The notes beneath the pieces were generated by a model. The model had not been told where the DNA came from and made no database searches. It saw only the letters and a program-made list of their open reading frames with translations. Shown one piece after another: positions 11,228 to 21,717 of a stretch of 64,000 nucleotides of DNA. The translations under genes and the position numbers were made by a program. The stretch's first letter is position 1. Each line of letters opens with the position of its first letter. The DNA is from Tetracentron sinense. Its lineage: Eukaryota > Streptophyta > Magnoliopsida > Trochodendrales > Trochodendraceae. The stretch covers positions 35,353,531-35,417,530 of the forward strand of contig CM026554.1 of the NCBI GenBank assembly GCA_015143295.1, read 5' to 3'.

Positions 11228-12279
11228 GTTTGACAAAAGAATCACTTTTTTGCTGAAGAAAAATTCCAAAGAGATGGTATTGATGTGAAAACAGGGTCCA
11301 TGGGGAAATTTCTTCTTGACCACATGGAATGGTTGTCTGGTCAACTGGTATTGGCACTCGCCTGTCATAATCCAGGTTTAAAAAAGGGTTTCGGACCCCG
11401 AAACGGACACAGCCAAAAACTTTACGTAACGCCGTTACGTAACGGTTTTGGCCTTTACTTATTTTTTTTCTTTTTTGCTTAAAAAAATCTAAAATTTTTC
11501 AATAAATAAAAAAACATATAATAAATGAGTAACAAAATATTTTTAAAGCCATTATGAATCTCAAAATTTAGAAATAAGAAAATTAGATGGGTCGAGGATT
11601 GAAACATACCCGAAATAAAGAACATGCATTGATTCTATCAAATCTATGAATTAAACTCCAAATCAAGTTGTTAATTGACAAAAAAAAGGATTTTAAGAAA
11701 AAAAATATACTAAAAATAGCTAGAGAAAAAGAGAGAAAGCAAGGATAAGGTTTTAGAATAAGTTTAGAGATTTTCGGAACCCAGTTTTACAACCGAAACC
11801 TTTACGTATCGGGCGTAACGCCCGTTACATAACGGTTTCGGGCGTTACGGTTTTGTTTCGGGATAAAAGAATAAATGTACGGTATCGGGTATCGGAGGTC
11901 ACCGAAACCTCTACATAACGGGCGTTACGTAACGGTTTCCACGTTTTTTTAAACCATAGTCATAATGGAATTCATGAAGCAAATTGGTCAGGTTTTTTTT
12001 TTTTTTTTATCTAGACCTGGTCACTTGTTTGCATTCCTAATCTTTACTTTAACAGTACTTAACTAACACATTTAAAACATGTTTTATTTTTATCATTAGT
12101 TATTGTTTTAAGTTTTCTCCATATTTTGGGAGTTATTGCTTGTATTGAGCAAACATCTGTTTCTTTGAGCACTGACTAACAGGCGTGTTTTAGCTACTGA
12201 TGAATGGCTGCGAGTTGAGGGATGTGATCAAATATATGCACTTGGTGATTACGCCACAATTAATCAATGCAAAGTCATG
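11228..12279 (+). pseudogene. Captured fragment of external NAD(P)H-ubiquinone oxidoreductase (NDB type)
   Basis: After a splice-acceptor-like ttgcag, the reading FDKRITFFAEEKFQRDGIDV then KTGSM matches the conserved core of plant type-II NAD(P)H dehydrogenases of the external mitochondrial (NDB) class. In shifted frames it continues as PHGMVVWSTGIGTR (11322-11360) and, beyond a hAT MITE, VIMEFMKQIGQ (11959-11997). After an intron-like gap comes RRVLATDEWLRVEGCDQIY then ALGDYATINQCKVM (up to 12279), ending at a GT donor. Small deletions, a frameshift, a stop and the MITE disrupt it. Retained intron-like DNA indicates capture at DNA level by CACTA element B. NDB family membership is from remembered family motifs; the exact paralogue is unknown. 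Confidence 0.82.
11372..11958. mobile_element. hAT-type MITE inserted in the captured NDB exon
   Basis: It is flanked by a perfect 8-bp duplication GTCATAAT (11364-11371, 11959-11966). The termini are inverted (CCAGGTTTAAAAAA versus TATGGTTTAAAAAA), with repeated subterminal ACGTAACGG/CCGTTACG motifs near both ends (about 11400-11450 and 11800-11945). It is 587 bp with no coding capacity. Removing it joins ACTCGCC-TGTCATAAT-GGAATTC, which restores continuity of the captured exon. Confidence 0.87.
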
Positions 12280-13824
12280 GTAAGCTCAATCTTTGTCTTT
12301 TTATTTTGTAGTGGTTTAGTCATCACTATGAGTGATTATTGGACTTCTTTGAGTATATTGTTTGTGCAGCTTAAAACCTTTTTTTTTTTTCATTTGAATG
12401 TACTTCTAATTACTGAAAATAAGAGTTTTGAAGAAATGAACTCTCAACCTCTTAAAAAATTGTTAGTTCGTAGTTAGGATTAGGAACAAGGTCTCAGATC
12501 TTAAGGACAGGAATGACTACTAGGTGGTGCTGCTAAATAGGCATAACCTCAGCAGGTAACAAGCTTTAAGTTCTGATCAAATCCATGGTTCTCAACAATA
12601 TTTAATTCATGGTTCTTGGGTTCTTAAACATGAGGTGCACCCATAAAGCCCCACTGCCCTCTCTTTTTTGAGAGGGTATGTGGGTGCAATGGCTTGTGCC
12701 AGTGGATGGGTGTGTGTGTGTCTATGTGGTGTGGTATAGTGTCTGCGTGGGGTTTGTAAACAAATGAAAAAAAAAACAAGGCTAACTCATGGTAATGTGC
12801 AGCAAGAGCCAAATTCTAATAAGTTATATGCAAATAGGGAGTACCCCTACACCAACACTATATATATGCAAATGAATCTAATCAGTAATGTTTTGCATAA
12901 ATCCAAATTCTAGATTTTTTTTTGGGCCGCCTCATTCCCCTTATATTAGTATGAGCATCCATATCTTAAATTCTGCCTTACATAAATATGTGGAAAACTA
13001 CGAGCCTTGGACCAAAATATTCGTATCTGTAGCTAACTCGAATAGCCCATCTTTATCTTCTTAACTACCCCGATTAGTTATATTACTATCTTAAGCTTTT
13101 AAACATCATATCCATGCACAGTGGTCAAGACCAAACGTTTTAAATCTAAAGTGATCTTCCACATAAGATGAGTATCGTATATCATGTACAAGAATCTATG
13201 GGACAAGGATTGATGCGTCTAGATAAGTATAAATAAATTATAAATGATATGAATAGTATATATACCAAATTATAAAACCAAGAAAAGAGGAACTAGATAT
13301 TATTGAGGCATTAGCAGTATTAATGTGTGTCAAATATGTGTGCACTACACCTTTCTGACACGACAATTGTTAAAAATTGAAGTGGTAGTGATCTTCAATT
13401 GTTGTCGACAAAGAAAGATCTATTTGGTGCTTAAGTTCCCCTTGATTGTCATAAAAATAGTTTATAGAATATGTCAATATCATTCAAGAGATGAATCTAG
13501 CTCTATGTTTCTGGTTATTGTTGTCTACACTTTTCTGCTAGACCTTCCCATACTTGTGTGTTTGTTACCACTAAAAGAGTTGCCTAATATATATATATAG
13601 AGATGGATTGTCTTCTTTGGCCATTCTTCCCACTGTTTGGACGGGTTACTATCTCTTTACTTCATCACTTTCATAATTTTTATATTACTTATAGTTGTGG
13701 ATGTGGAATGTATAGATGTGGATATGGATGTGGAATCTGGCTATTATGTGCAATGTTTGAAAATAGGTTACAAGTTTTATATAACAGGTTTTGGGATTCA
13801 GGGTACTGGTTTGAAAAAATTTAA

Positions 13825-14345
13825 TATCAGAGACGGAAATATTTTTCAAATATTTCCGTCTCTAATATAAAGGTGACATTAGACACGGAAATTTTTACGT
13901 TGCAAAAATGTATTAGCTAGACACGGAAATATTTTGGTGTCCTACATATATTAGACACGGAATTATTTCCATTGCCAACATATATTGGACACAAAATTAT
14001 TTCCATTGCAAAAATTTATTATACACGGAAATATTTTCGTGTCCAACATATATTAGACACGAAATTATTTCAACATATACTGGACACGGAAAATTGTGAC
14101 GTCATATTTTTTTGCATTTCTTACAAATAAAAGTTTTAGACATGGAAATAGTTGTCTCTAATAATAGTATTAGAAACGGATAATTATTTCCGTGTCTAAT
14201 AGCATCAGTGATGAAAGCATCTGTCACGGTTTAGAAACGGTTATTATTTCCGTGTCTAATAGTATTAGACACGGAAAACTCATATCAGACAAGAAAAATT
14301 TCCGTTGCTATACTGTAGTTTTGTTATAGTAGTTTTGTTATAGTG
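13825..14345. repeat. CACTA subterminal array, element B 3' end
   Basis: About ten direct and inverted copies of a TAGACACGGAAATATTT-like motif, the densest such array in the window, ending in a doubled tagttttgttata terminus. Confidence 0.75.
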
Positions 14346-14378
14346 AAAGGTTCTATGGTTCAAAGGAGGTCCTCAGTT

Positions 14379-15062
14379 CTGACTAGTTGACTCTTCTGGC
14401 GTAGGTAAATGATATCGACTCCCCGCCCCGCCTCTTGCGTGAGTGGTAGGGTGTAGCATTCCAAGGGGAAGGTCAAGGGATCCAATTAGGGCTGTCAATG
14501 GACCGGATCATGATCCGGATCCGATCCGAATCCGATCCGATTAGCCGGACTTTGGACCCTATATGTGATCCGTCGGATCGGATTCGGATCGGATCGGTGG
14601 AATCCGATTATAATCGGATCGGATCTGGATATAGGGTGATCCGATCCGATTAAAATCCGATCCGATAATAATAATAATTTTTAATTATTTTAAATATATT
14701 ATTTAGATTTTCTATGTATAAAATATTAATTTTTAAAAAAATTAACATTAATTAGTATTAATTAAGGTATTATTAGATTTTTTATTATTAAAATAGATTT
14801 TTTTTTTAAAAAATAACCTTACTCGGATCGGATTCGGATCGGTTACTTCATGATCCGACGGATCTCGGATCGGATTCGGATCAGTCGGATTCTTAATCGG
14901 ATCGGATTCGGATCTAGGCAGATCCGGTCCGAATCGGATCCGTTGACAGCCCTAGATCCAATCCCTTGGGTTCGAGCAGCAAGAGCTCCATTATCCATGC
15001 TAACTTCTGAAGCACTACACTCTACTGACGTAGGTAAATGATATCGACGGCAAAGAAAAAAG
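14379..15062 (+). mobile_element. tRNA-derived SINE, interrupted by a hAT MITE
   Basis: The SINE body carries an A-box-like stretch (gtgagtggtagggtgtagc, about 14439) and a B-box region (gggatccaatcccttgggtt, split by the MITE), then the tail cgtaggtaaatgatatcgac. It is flanked by an exact 11-bp duplication GGTCCTCAGTT (14368-14378, 15063-15073). The tail motif also appears at about 14400, before the head, so the insertion may be a partial dimer. Related copies: 17503-17688 and 43516-43670. Confidence 0.72.
14487..14954. mobile_element. hAT MITE with GGATCC/GATCGGAT subterminal repeats
   Basis: The perfect terminal inverted repeats are TAGGGCTGTCAA...TTGACAGCCCTA. A perfect 8-bp duplication GATCCAAT (14479-14486, 14955-14962) lies in the SINE B-box region. 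Both flanks of an AT-rich core are packed with GATCCGATCCG/CGGATCGGAT units. It is 468 bp and noncoding. Confidence 0.92.
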
Positions 15063-15073
15063 GGTCCTCAGTT

Positions 15074-15685
15074 AGATCCTTACCCTCCTGTCTATCCCAT
15101 GAGCATGGTTTGTTGTGGATATTGCGCATATCCTTGGGATTAATCCCAATCTAAATGGGTTGAGGACACTTCGAGTCACCGAAAAAATAAAAAAAGTTGT
15201 AGAGGTTAAAGACTCCTTATTGTTGTTCTAACCACTTCCGGGAATGGGATTTTGTCCTACTGGTCGACATGTGTTAGTTGTAATACTAATCCTTAGAATT
15301 CAACCATTTAATCTTGGATTTTAGAAAAAAAAAATTAAAAATAATAATCTCAAGAATTAAAATTTCTTAGTTAGTGTTAAAAGGACAATTAAAGGGATCT
15401 ATGAGTGAGGCCAGATGGTTTTGGTCCGGCGAGAGCTAGACCAAATCCATTCTTACCTCCACTGCAATTGAACGTTGCATATTATGTTACTTGGGTTTAG
15501 CCACTTTGCCCAATGCATGTACCCGTGTTAATTGTTATTAAAATTCGCTGATCATTAGAATTAATGAATCTAGCATTAATTTTTAGAAGAAAAAAAAACA
15601 AGGTAAAGATTTAATTTACTTTTAAAAAATTATTATAAAAAAAAAATTCTTCTGAAAGACTTCTTTCATTTACTTAGACGAGCAT
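15074..15685. other. Noncoding AKR unit 1 flank, AT-rich
   Basis: The block gttgttctaaccacttccgg near 15222 matches 26162 (gttctaaccacttcctctgc), so this is probably degraded unit DNA. No gene is visible. Confidence 0.4.
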
Positions 15686-16863
15686 TATTGACTGTTAGTC
15701 TAAAAATATTCACAAATCAAAGCACAATTAGCTACCATTAACAAAGAAATAAAATGAATAATTATATGATGAATCACTAGAATTGAGAGGCGCTCGAAGA
15801 GTCTTTCTTGAAGATAGTTGAAGCCTCCCATTGTACAAGGGATAAGGCAGCTCTATCTCCGGGATTCAACTCAGCTCGGATTCATCCGGTCTTTCCTTAC
15901 AAGTTTGCACTACTTGGTAGAAGACGACGGTACCCATCCTCTTTTAGAATGCTTGAATAAAATTAATTTTAAATTAAAATTGAATTTCTTCACATACTCT
16001 AAATTTAACCACATATATAAAATTAATTAAATTAATTTTATTGCATCAAAAATTAATTTAATCTCATGATCAAAATGTCCTATAACATGAGATTTTAAAA
16101 TTAGGTTAAATTATTTTACTGATTAATTCAAAAAAGAGTCTATCCAATTTGTCTAGACAAGAGACGATCCATTTGGATTGTCAAAAATTGATCTGGAGGT
16201 CTGTCTAAAAAGACAATCCATTTAGATCAATTAAACGGGTCCGAACTGAATAGTCCGGTCCCAAGAAAGATAAGTCCACATAATATGGTCGATCAATCTG
16301 AATAACAAGAATGTCTTGAACCTGCCTTTTGGTACCTCTGCAATAGGGGATTATATTTTCTCGGTCTGGAGGTATCTCGCCAGAGCTTCCGCACCTAAGG
16401 ATGAACTTTGCAAGGCTCTCTTACTCATTCTCTATTTATAGAGTGTGAAGGGACCAAACTTTTAGGCAAACCAATGGTCACGCGGTTTGGCTTTACAGCC
16501 CATGACACCATGATTAGGAGTTATGTTAACTCACACCCATGACACCCATGAACCCATACGTTATGGTGTTGAAATCTAAAGAAACCAACACTACAATAAC
16601 CGTTGGACAATAGAAAGTCTCAAGTCCTTAACCGATGGATGCATAGGAGAGTTTGGTCCATATCCCTTCATCATAGCCCTTGGATTTCAATCACAACTTG
16701 ATCCAATGATCCAAATTGATTATGTGGTTCAAGATCCACATATACTATGATACACAATAGAATGACTCTCAAACATACGTTAGACCATCATTTAATAGTA
16801 ATATTAAAATCTTATTAATTAATTAATTAATTGATTATTTTTAAAATCAAATAAAATCCAACA
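15686..16863 (-). mobile_element. Putative solo copia-type LTR, minus strand
   Basis: On the minus strand it starts TGTTGGATTTTATTTG and has a TATA-like box (CTATAAATAG, about 16432-16441). It is flanked by AGCAT on both sides (15681-15685, 16864-16868). The 3' end would be TA rather than CA, so the left edge is uncertain. No internal coding DNA is attached. Confidence 0.4.
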
Positions 16864-16868
16864 AGCAT

Positions 16869-17494
16869 GACATCCATCCGGCCTAGGCGAGTTGTGACGG
16901 AGTGTTTGCCAACCAAAATAACTAGTTACTTTAGGTGTTGTCTGCTCCCACACCAATGATCCGGTAACACACAATATGTATGGCTGGTATGAAACTAAAC
17001 ATACGCGCGTGATAAAGCGTAAGATCATCTCCAAGGAACTTTTTTCACTTTTTCTACATTTTTTTTATATATAAAATGAATCATTAATTTATCCAGTAAT
17101 CAACTTTTAGTAGTTAGGATTAGTAGGTCAGGAACCAGTCGGTGAACCTCTGCTCGCCAATCAACATCGAGTGAGTGCTTTCCAAAGGGGGAGCTTATTG
17201 GAGGACCACTTTCATGAGAGGGAACACCTCGCCTATGAGCTAAAAGGTCAGGTCTACGCTGAATCTTTTACTACATAAAATTCCAAGGAAAGCAGCAGAG
17301 TTTCAGAGACTTCTGAACCACCCCCCCCCCCTCCAAAAAAAAAAAAAAAACCTGCAGTAGTTTGTACTCCCATTTGAAGCTGGAGCCCAGCTTCAAATGC
17401 AAAATTTGGTGGTATTTCTGTAATTATAAAAAGGACTGTAGTAGTTTGTACTCCCATAACTACATAATTGTCATCGTTAAAATAGAAAAGTTTC
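16869..17494. other. Noncoding DNA with short direct repeats
   Basis: The phrase gtagtttgtactcccat occurs twice (about 17357 and 17440). A C12/A16 homopolymer junction lies at 17320-17350. The block ataaaattccaaggaaa at 17275 matches AKR upstream DNA at 49767. No gene is seen. Confidence 0.45.
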
Positions 17495-17502
17495 TCTTTA
17501 AT

Positions 17503-17688
17503 TCTTTATCCGTGACACCCCCCACCACTTGAGTGAGTGGTAGGGTTGTGGCATTCCATGGAGGGATGTCGGGGGATCCAATCTTCTGGGCTATGAGTTG
17601 CAAGAGCTCCAATGCCCAAGCTAACATACGGACTAACTTAGATAAATGATGCCTACACAAAAAACTTAAAAATAAATAAATAAATAAA
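17503..17688 (+). mobile_element. tRNA-derived SINE, complete
   Basis: The A-box-like region is gtgagtggtagggttgtgg (about 17533) and the B-box-like region is gggggatccaatcttctggg (about 17570). The tail gataaatgatgcc is followed by an (AAAT)n tract. It is flanked by TCTTTAAT (17495-17502, 17689-17696). Same family as 14379-15062 and 43516-43670. Confidence 0.7.
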
Positions 17689-17696
17689 TCTTTAAT

Positions 17697-18705
17697 AGCA
17701 GAATAGTAAAAACTTAGAAACATTTTAAAATATCGTCCATTTGGAGACACAAGCCTATCCTGCAGCAGTTGTACACGTTCCCTAGTCCCATCAAGTCCAC
17801 ATTTACCAAACCCTATAAAATGCTTTTCTCTAGGGATGTAAGAAAGACCCGAAATTCTCTTAGGTTAGGTTATAAGTTATAACATGGTGCTTATACCTGT
17901 TCATTCATAATTAATATATAAGGAAGAACAATTAAATATCACAATGTGACAAAAGAATCAATTAAAACGATCCCTAATTCCAATTAGGAAGTCCCTAGGT
18001 CCTTTAGGAATTGTCCCTAAAATTACAAATTTTGACTCATTTTACCATTTAATAACTCAAAATCAGGTGATTTCATGGAATCACTATCTATAATCTTCTA
18101 CATCTTAGGTCTTCCCATTCCATCATCTGGCTTGAATCACTATCTTTGATCTTCTACATCTTAAGTCTGCCCGTTCCGTCATCTGGCTTATACTCTTTAT
18201 GTAGCATTTAGACCGAATGATTATGAAATTAGGATAACCTAAGGAGACATTTCTATATTTTTTTTATAGTGATCTTTAGGTTATATAATGGTGCTGACAG
18301 TTGTCCATTTACAATTAATATTGAAGGAAAAGGACAGTGTAAGCACCAAAAATCAGTTTACTAATATAAATTGTCAAAATAATCAGCCACACAATGGTGG
18401 CAGGTGCTTACACCCTGTCCATTCAATTAGTATTGAAGGAAACGGAAAAGTGTAACCACCAAAAATCTCCTTATTAATATAAATTGTCAAATTTTAAACA
18501 AGATCATTGCTTTATTAATTGATTTGGAAACCATTATCTGCGTCCACATATGTTGTGACACCTTGCTCCTTGTGGGCATCTTTTTAAAAAAATCTAAGAG
18601 CCATGACAGCCCACTCTTGTTTAACATTTTCCTTATTCAAATTTGGGCATTTGTGGTGGCTAAGCACCTTGATTATCTATCTTTTCAGTTGATTGTGTCC
18701 AAAAT
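17697..18705 (+). repeat. AKR upstream region with short tandem duplicates
   Basis: A block of about 100 bp (gtgctta, tccatt, attagtattgaaggaaa, gtgtaa, caccaaaaatc, taatataaattgtcaaa) occurs at about 17890, 18285-18380 and 18395-18490, and again upstream of AKR copy 2 (19378-19436 plus 19794-19825). The last 180 bp before the AKR start match 20240-20440, which shows that the promoter region was duplicated with the gene. Confidence 0.65.
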
Positions 18706-19165
<460 letters not shown>

Positions 19166-19202
19166 TGTAAGAAAGACCTGAAATTCTATTGGATAAATCT
19201 TG

Positions 19203-19345
19203 TGAGACCCTCTTAGGGTCGAACCAACGAGACTTGCCCTAAGGGCATAGGATTTCAAGTGGGGCCCATCATGTGAAATGGGCCCCACCTAAAATCCTAA
19301 GCTCTTAGAGCATGGTCTCGGCGGCCCTACTGGGGTCTCAGAAGC
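19203..19345. mobile_element. Small MITE with about 70-bp inverted arms
   Basis: The left arm (gtgagaccctcttagggtc, then ggatttcaagtggggcccat) pairs with the right arm (atgggccccacctaaaatcc, then gccctactggggtctca). A diverged relative lies at 27092-27230. No clear target duplication was found. Confidence 0.6.
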
Positions 19346-19436
19346 CAAGTCCAATTCTTTGAGGTTAAGTTATAACTTGGTGCTTACACTCATCCATTCA
19401 ATTAGTGTGCTATTAGTATGGAAGGATAAGTGTAAG

Positions 19437-19796
19437 CTAGGAAGTACGGGTATGGCGATACTTAGATATGGCGACATGAAACGGGTACAGCGATACGGTA
19501 GAAATTATGAAAAAAACTAAGTTTTACCTTAGAGTGCTGTATCCGATACAACGATATGAGTACGTTGATACCGATGGCATCGTCCCTCACCTTATCTTAG
19601 TGCTTGCTCCCCTCAGAATGGATACTGGACAAAAGTTGGTTCTTTTTCCCCTAGATCAATGAAGAAGGGAGAAGTCAGTTGATTCTTCCGAAGAATCGGA
19701 AGCGAAGCGCTATGCCGGGGGCGGGTGGACGGGAAAAGAAACAACTCCGAAGAAAGAAATGTTTCCATTTTCAAAGTATCCATGCTTCCTAGAGTG
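19437..19796. other. Insertion between AKR flank repeats; part may be organellar
   Basis: This segment interrupts the duplicated flank (gataagtgtaag before, gtgtaagcacc after). Its first half has cryptic gatac/ggcgat repeats. From about 19655 the composition changes to an uninterrupted stretch (gaatcggaagcgaagcgcta then tgccgggggcgggtggac) that looks like plant mitochondrial DNA. The origin is not proven. Confidence 0.35.
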
Positions 19797-19824
19797 TAAG
19801 CACCAAAAATCTCCTTACTAATAT

Positions 19825-20217
19825 GGCTCAGGATCAGGATCTTCTCGAGTTGAACTTGTGAGAATCTCTCGAGTTCGAACCCCTAGAGGTCGCCATGTGT
19901 CTCCTTTGACACCCCTTAACTATGGGTAAGGTTCACCCACCCCTAGGGTTCACCCATCCATCCTTAGTTTTTTTTTAAAAATATTAATTCTTTTTTTTAA
20001 ATTAAAAACTTTTTTTAATATTAAAAAACTCTAAAAACAGTTTTCAATTTAAAAAATAATAATTAATATATAAAAAAAAACCAAGGATGGATTGGTGAAC
20101 CCTAGGGGTGGGTGAACCTTACCCATGGTTAAGGGGTGTCAAAGGAGACACGTGGCGACCTCTAGGGGTTCAAACTCGAGAGATTCTCTCGAGTTCAACT
20201 CGAGAGAATCCTGTGCC
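19825..20217. mobile_element. Mutator-like MITE, long inverted repeats
   Basis: Arms of about 170 bp (GGCTCAGGATC...AACCCCTAGAGGTCGCCATG and its inverse) surround an AT-rich core. It is flanked by a 9-bp duplication TACTAATAT / TACTAAAAT (19816-19824, 20218-20226). The unoccupied equivalent lies upstream of copy 1 near 18473 (ttattaatataaattg). Long TIRs with a 9-bp duplication indicate a MULE relative. Other copies: about 27370-27697 and about 30500-30665. Confidence 0.8.
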
Positions 20218-20440
20218 TACTAAAATAAATTGTTAAATTTTAAAGATCATTGCTTTATAAATTGACTTGGAAACGTTTATCTGGGTCCACACATGTTGTG
20301 ACACCTTGCCCACTGTGAAAAATCTAAGGGCCGTGATAGCCGCCCACTCTTGTTTAATATTTATCTTCTTTTTCAAATTGAAAATTTGTGGTGGCTAAGC
20401 ACCTTCATTATCTATCTCTTGGGTTCATTGTGTCCCAAAT

Positions 20441-21501
20441 ATGGGAGAAAATGTTCCAAGTGTGGTGTTGAGCTCAGGATGGAAGATGCCGATGGTAGCC
20501 CTGGGAACAACAACAGAACCTCTTCCTCCTCCTCAGGTCCTCACCTCAACCTACCTTACTGCCATCGAAGTTGGTTACAGACACTTCGACACTGCTGCTT
20601 TGTACAACACCGAGGAACCCCTTGGCCACGCCGTAGCCGAAGCCCTCCGGCGAGGCCTGGTCTGTACACGCGACGACCTCTTCATCACCTCCAAGCTATG
20701 GTGCACCGATGCCCACCCCGACCTCGTAATTCCAGCCCTCAAGAACACCCTCCGGTATATATTAATAATGAATCCTCTTATTACCATCTTAGGTCTACAT
20801 GGAAATTTATGTTTCATAATTTCTATGTAGGAAGCTTGGGCTGGGATACGTTGATCTCTATCTAATACATTCGCCGACGAGGTTGAAGAAAGGAGAAATG
20901 GTGTACCCTTTTAACAAGGAGGACATTCTTCCTTTTGATATGAGAGGGACATGGGAAGCCATGGAGGAGTGCAGCAGACTGGGTCTAGCCAAGTCCATTG
21001 GTGTCAGCAACTTCGACTGCGAGAAGCTCTCTCAACTTCTGGCCCATGCCACTATCCCTCCGGCCGTTAATCAGGTTTAAAACAGACAGGTTTTTCATGA
21101 TAATGATTTTGATGATGGTGTGATTACTGATAAGGTTAGATGTGATGATGAAATTGTTTCAGGTGAAAGTGAACGCTTCATGGCAGGAGAGGAAACTGAT
21201 AGAATTCTGCAAGGAGAAAGGGATTCATGTGTGTGCTTGGTCTCCTTTGGGGGCAAATGGATCTTGGTGGGGTTCTAACTCTGTAATGAATAGTCCAATC
21301 CTCAATGATATCGCCTTAGCTAAGGGAAAGACCATCGCACAGGTTGCTCTAAGGTGGATATATGAGCAAGGTGCGACTGCGGTGGTGAAGAGCTTCAACG
21401 AGGGGAGGATGAAGGAGAACCTCCAGATCTTCGGTTGGGAGCTGAGTGGAGAAGAATTGAACAAGATTAGCCAGAGTCCGCAATCGCGGGGTAATATATA
21501 A
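20441..21501 (+). pseudogene. AKR copy 2: AKR4-type aldo-keto reductase, intron 3 lost, C-terminus truncated
   Basis: Exons are 20441-20754, 20831-21074 and 21163-21501; introns are GT-AG. They encode 298 aa versus 320 in copy 4. The catalytic tetrad of the aldo-keto reductase family is present (Asp50, Tyr55, Lys85, His118). The Trp after the catalytic His (HWP in copy 4) is Ser here, and VNQVE is VNQVK. The intron that separates exons 3 and 4 in copies 3 and 4 is absent, with the join at GCACAG|GTT. Near the end a deletion of about 16 bp shifts the frame to QSRGNI-stop and removes the conserved C-terminal [12 protein letters not shown], whose bases persist downstream (21516-21552). Transcription is possible, but the product is probably impaired; it could also be read as a truncated gene. 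Confidence 0.85.
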
Positions 21502-21657
21502 GTGCTAATAGGCATATAAGTCCCTGGATGAGCTTTGGGATGGGGAAATCTGATGAATGACAATCCAAAACATCTTTGTTGATTGAAGAAATGTAAGAAA
21601 TAATCTCACATCTTGAAAGATGGATGTAGGAATTATGTCTTTTACTTAGTTTCTTGA

Positions 21658-21663
21658 AATAAA
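21658..21663 (+). terminator. Polyadenylation-like signal AATAAA after AKR copy 2
   Basis: AATAAA lies about 155 bp after the premature stop, in a 3' flank conserved with copies 3 and 4. The equivalent in copy 3 is at 29844-29849. Confidence 0.45.
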
Positions 21664-21717
21664 AATGTATTCTAATACAATTATGTTCAAAGTTAAGAAC
21701 AGATTGCTAATTTTAAT

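Larger units (their letters stand above)
7786..14345 (+). mobile_element. CACTA element B carrying captured NAD(P)H dehydrogenase exons
   Basis: The left terminus is CACTACAACAAAACTACC and the right terminus ends tagttttgttatagtg, with subterminal arrays at 7790-8120 and 13825-14290. The flanking triplets are AAG and AAA, an imperfect target duplication. In order it contains a CT-rich leader, the block shared with A and C (about 9597-9890), a broken transposase 5' part (10309-11100), captured host exons (11228-12279) and noncoding DNA. The transposase is interrupted by stops and a frameshift, so the element is non-autonomous. Confidence 0.8.

Noticed and set aside
13603..13870. Overlapping ORFs near the CACTA B 3' end
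   Set aside because: They are built on the gtggatatggatgtggaat repeat and subterminal array; the mirrored sequence occurs in element A (2500-2640).
20575..20817. ORFs antisense to AKR exon 1 (also 50066-50290) and the +1-frame ORFs at 18693-18974 and 20350-20865
   Set aside because: Shadow frames of the GC-rich AKR exon; the real frame carries the catalytic motifs.
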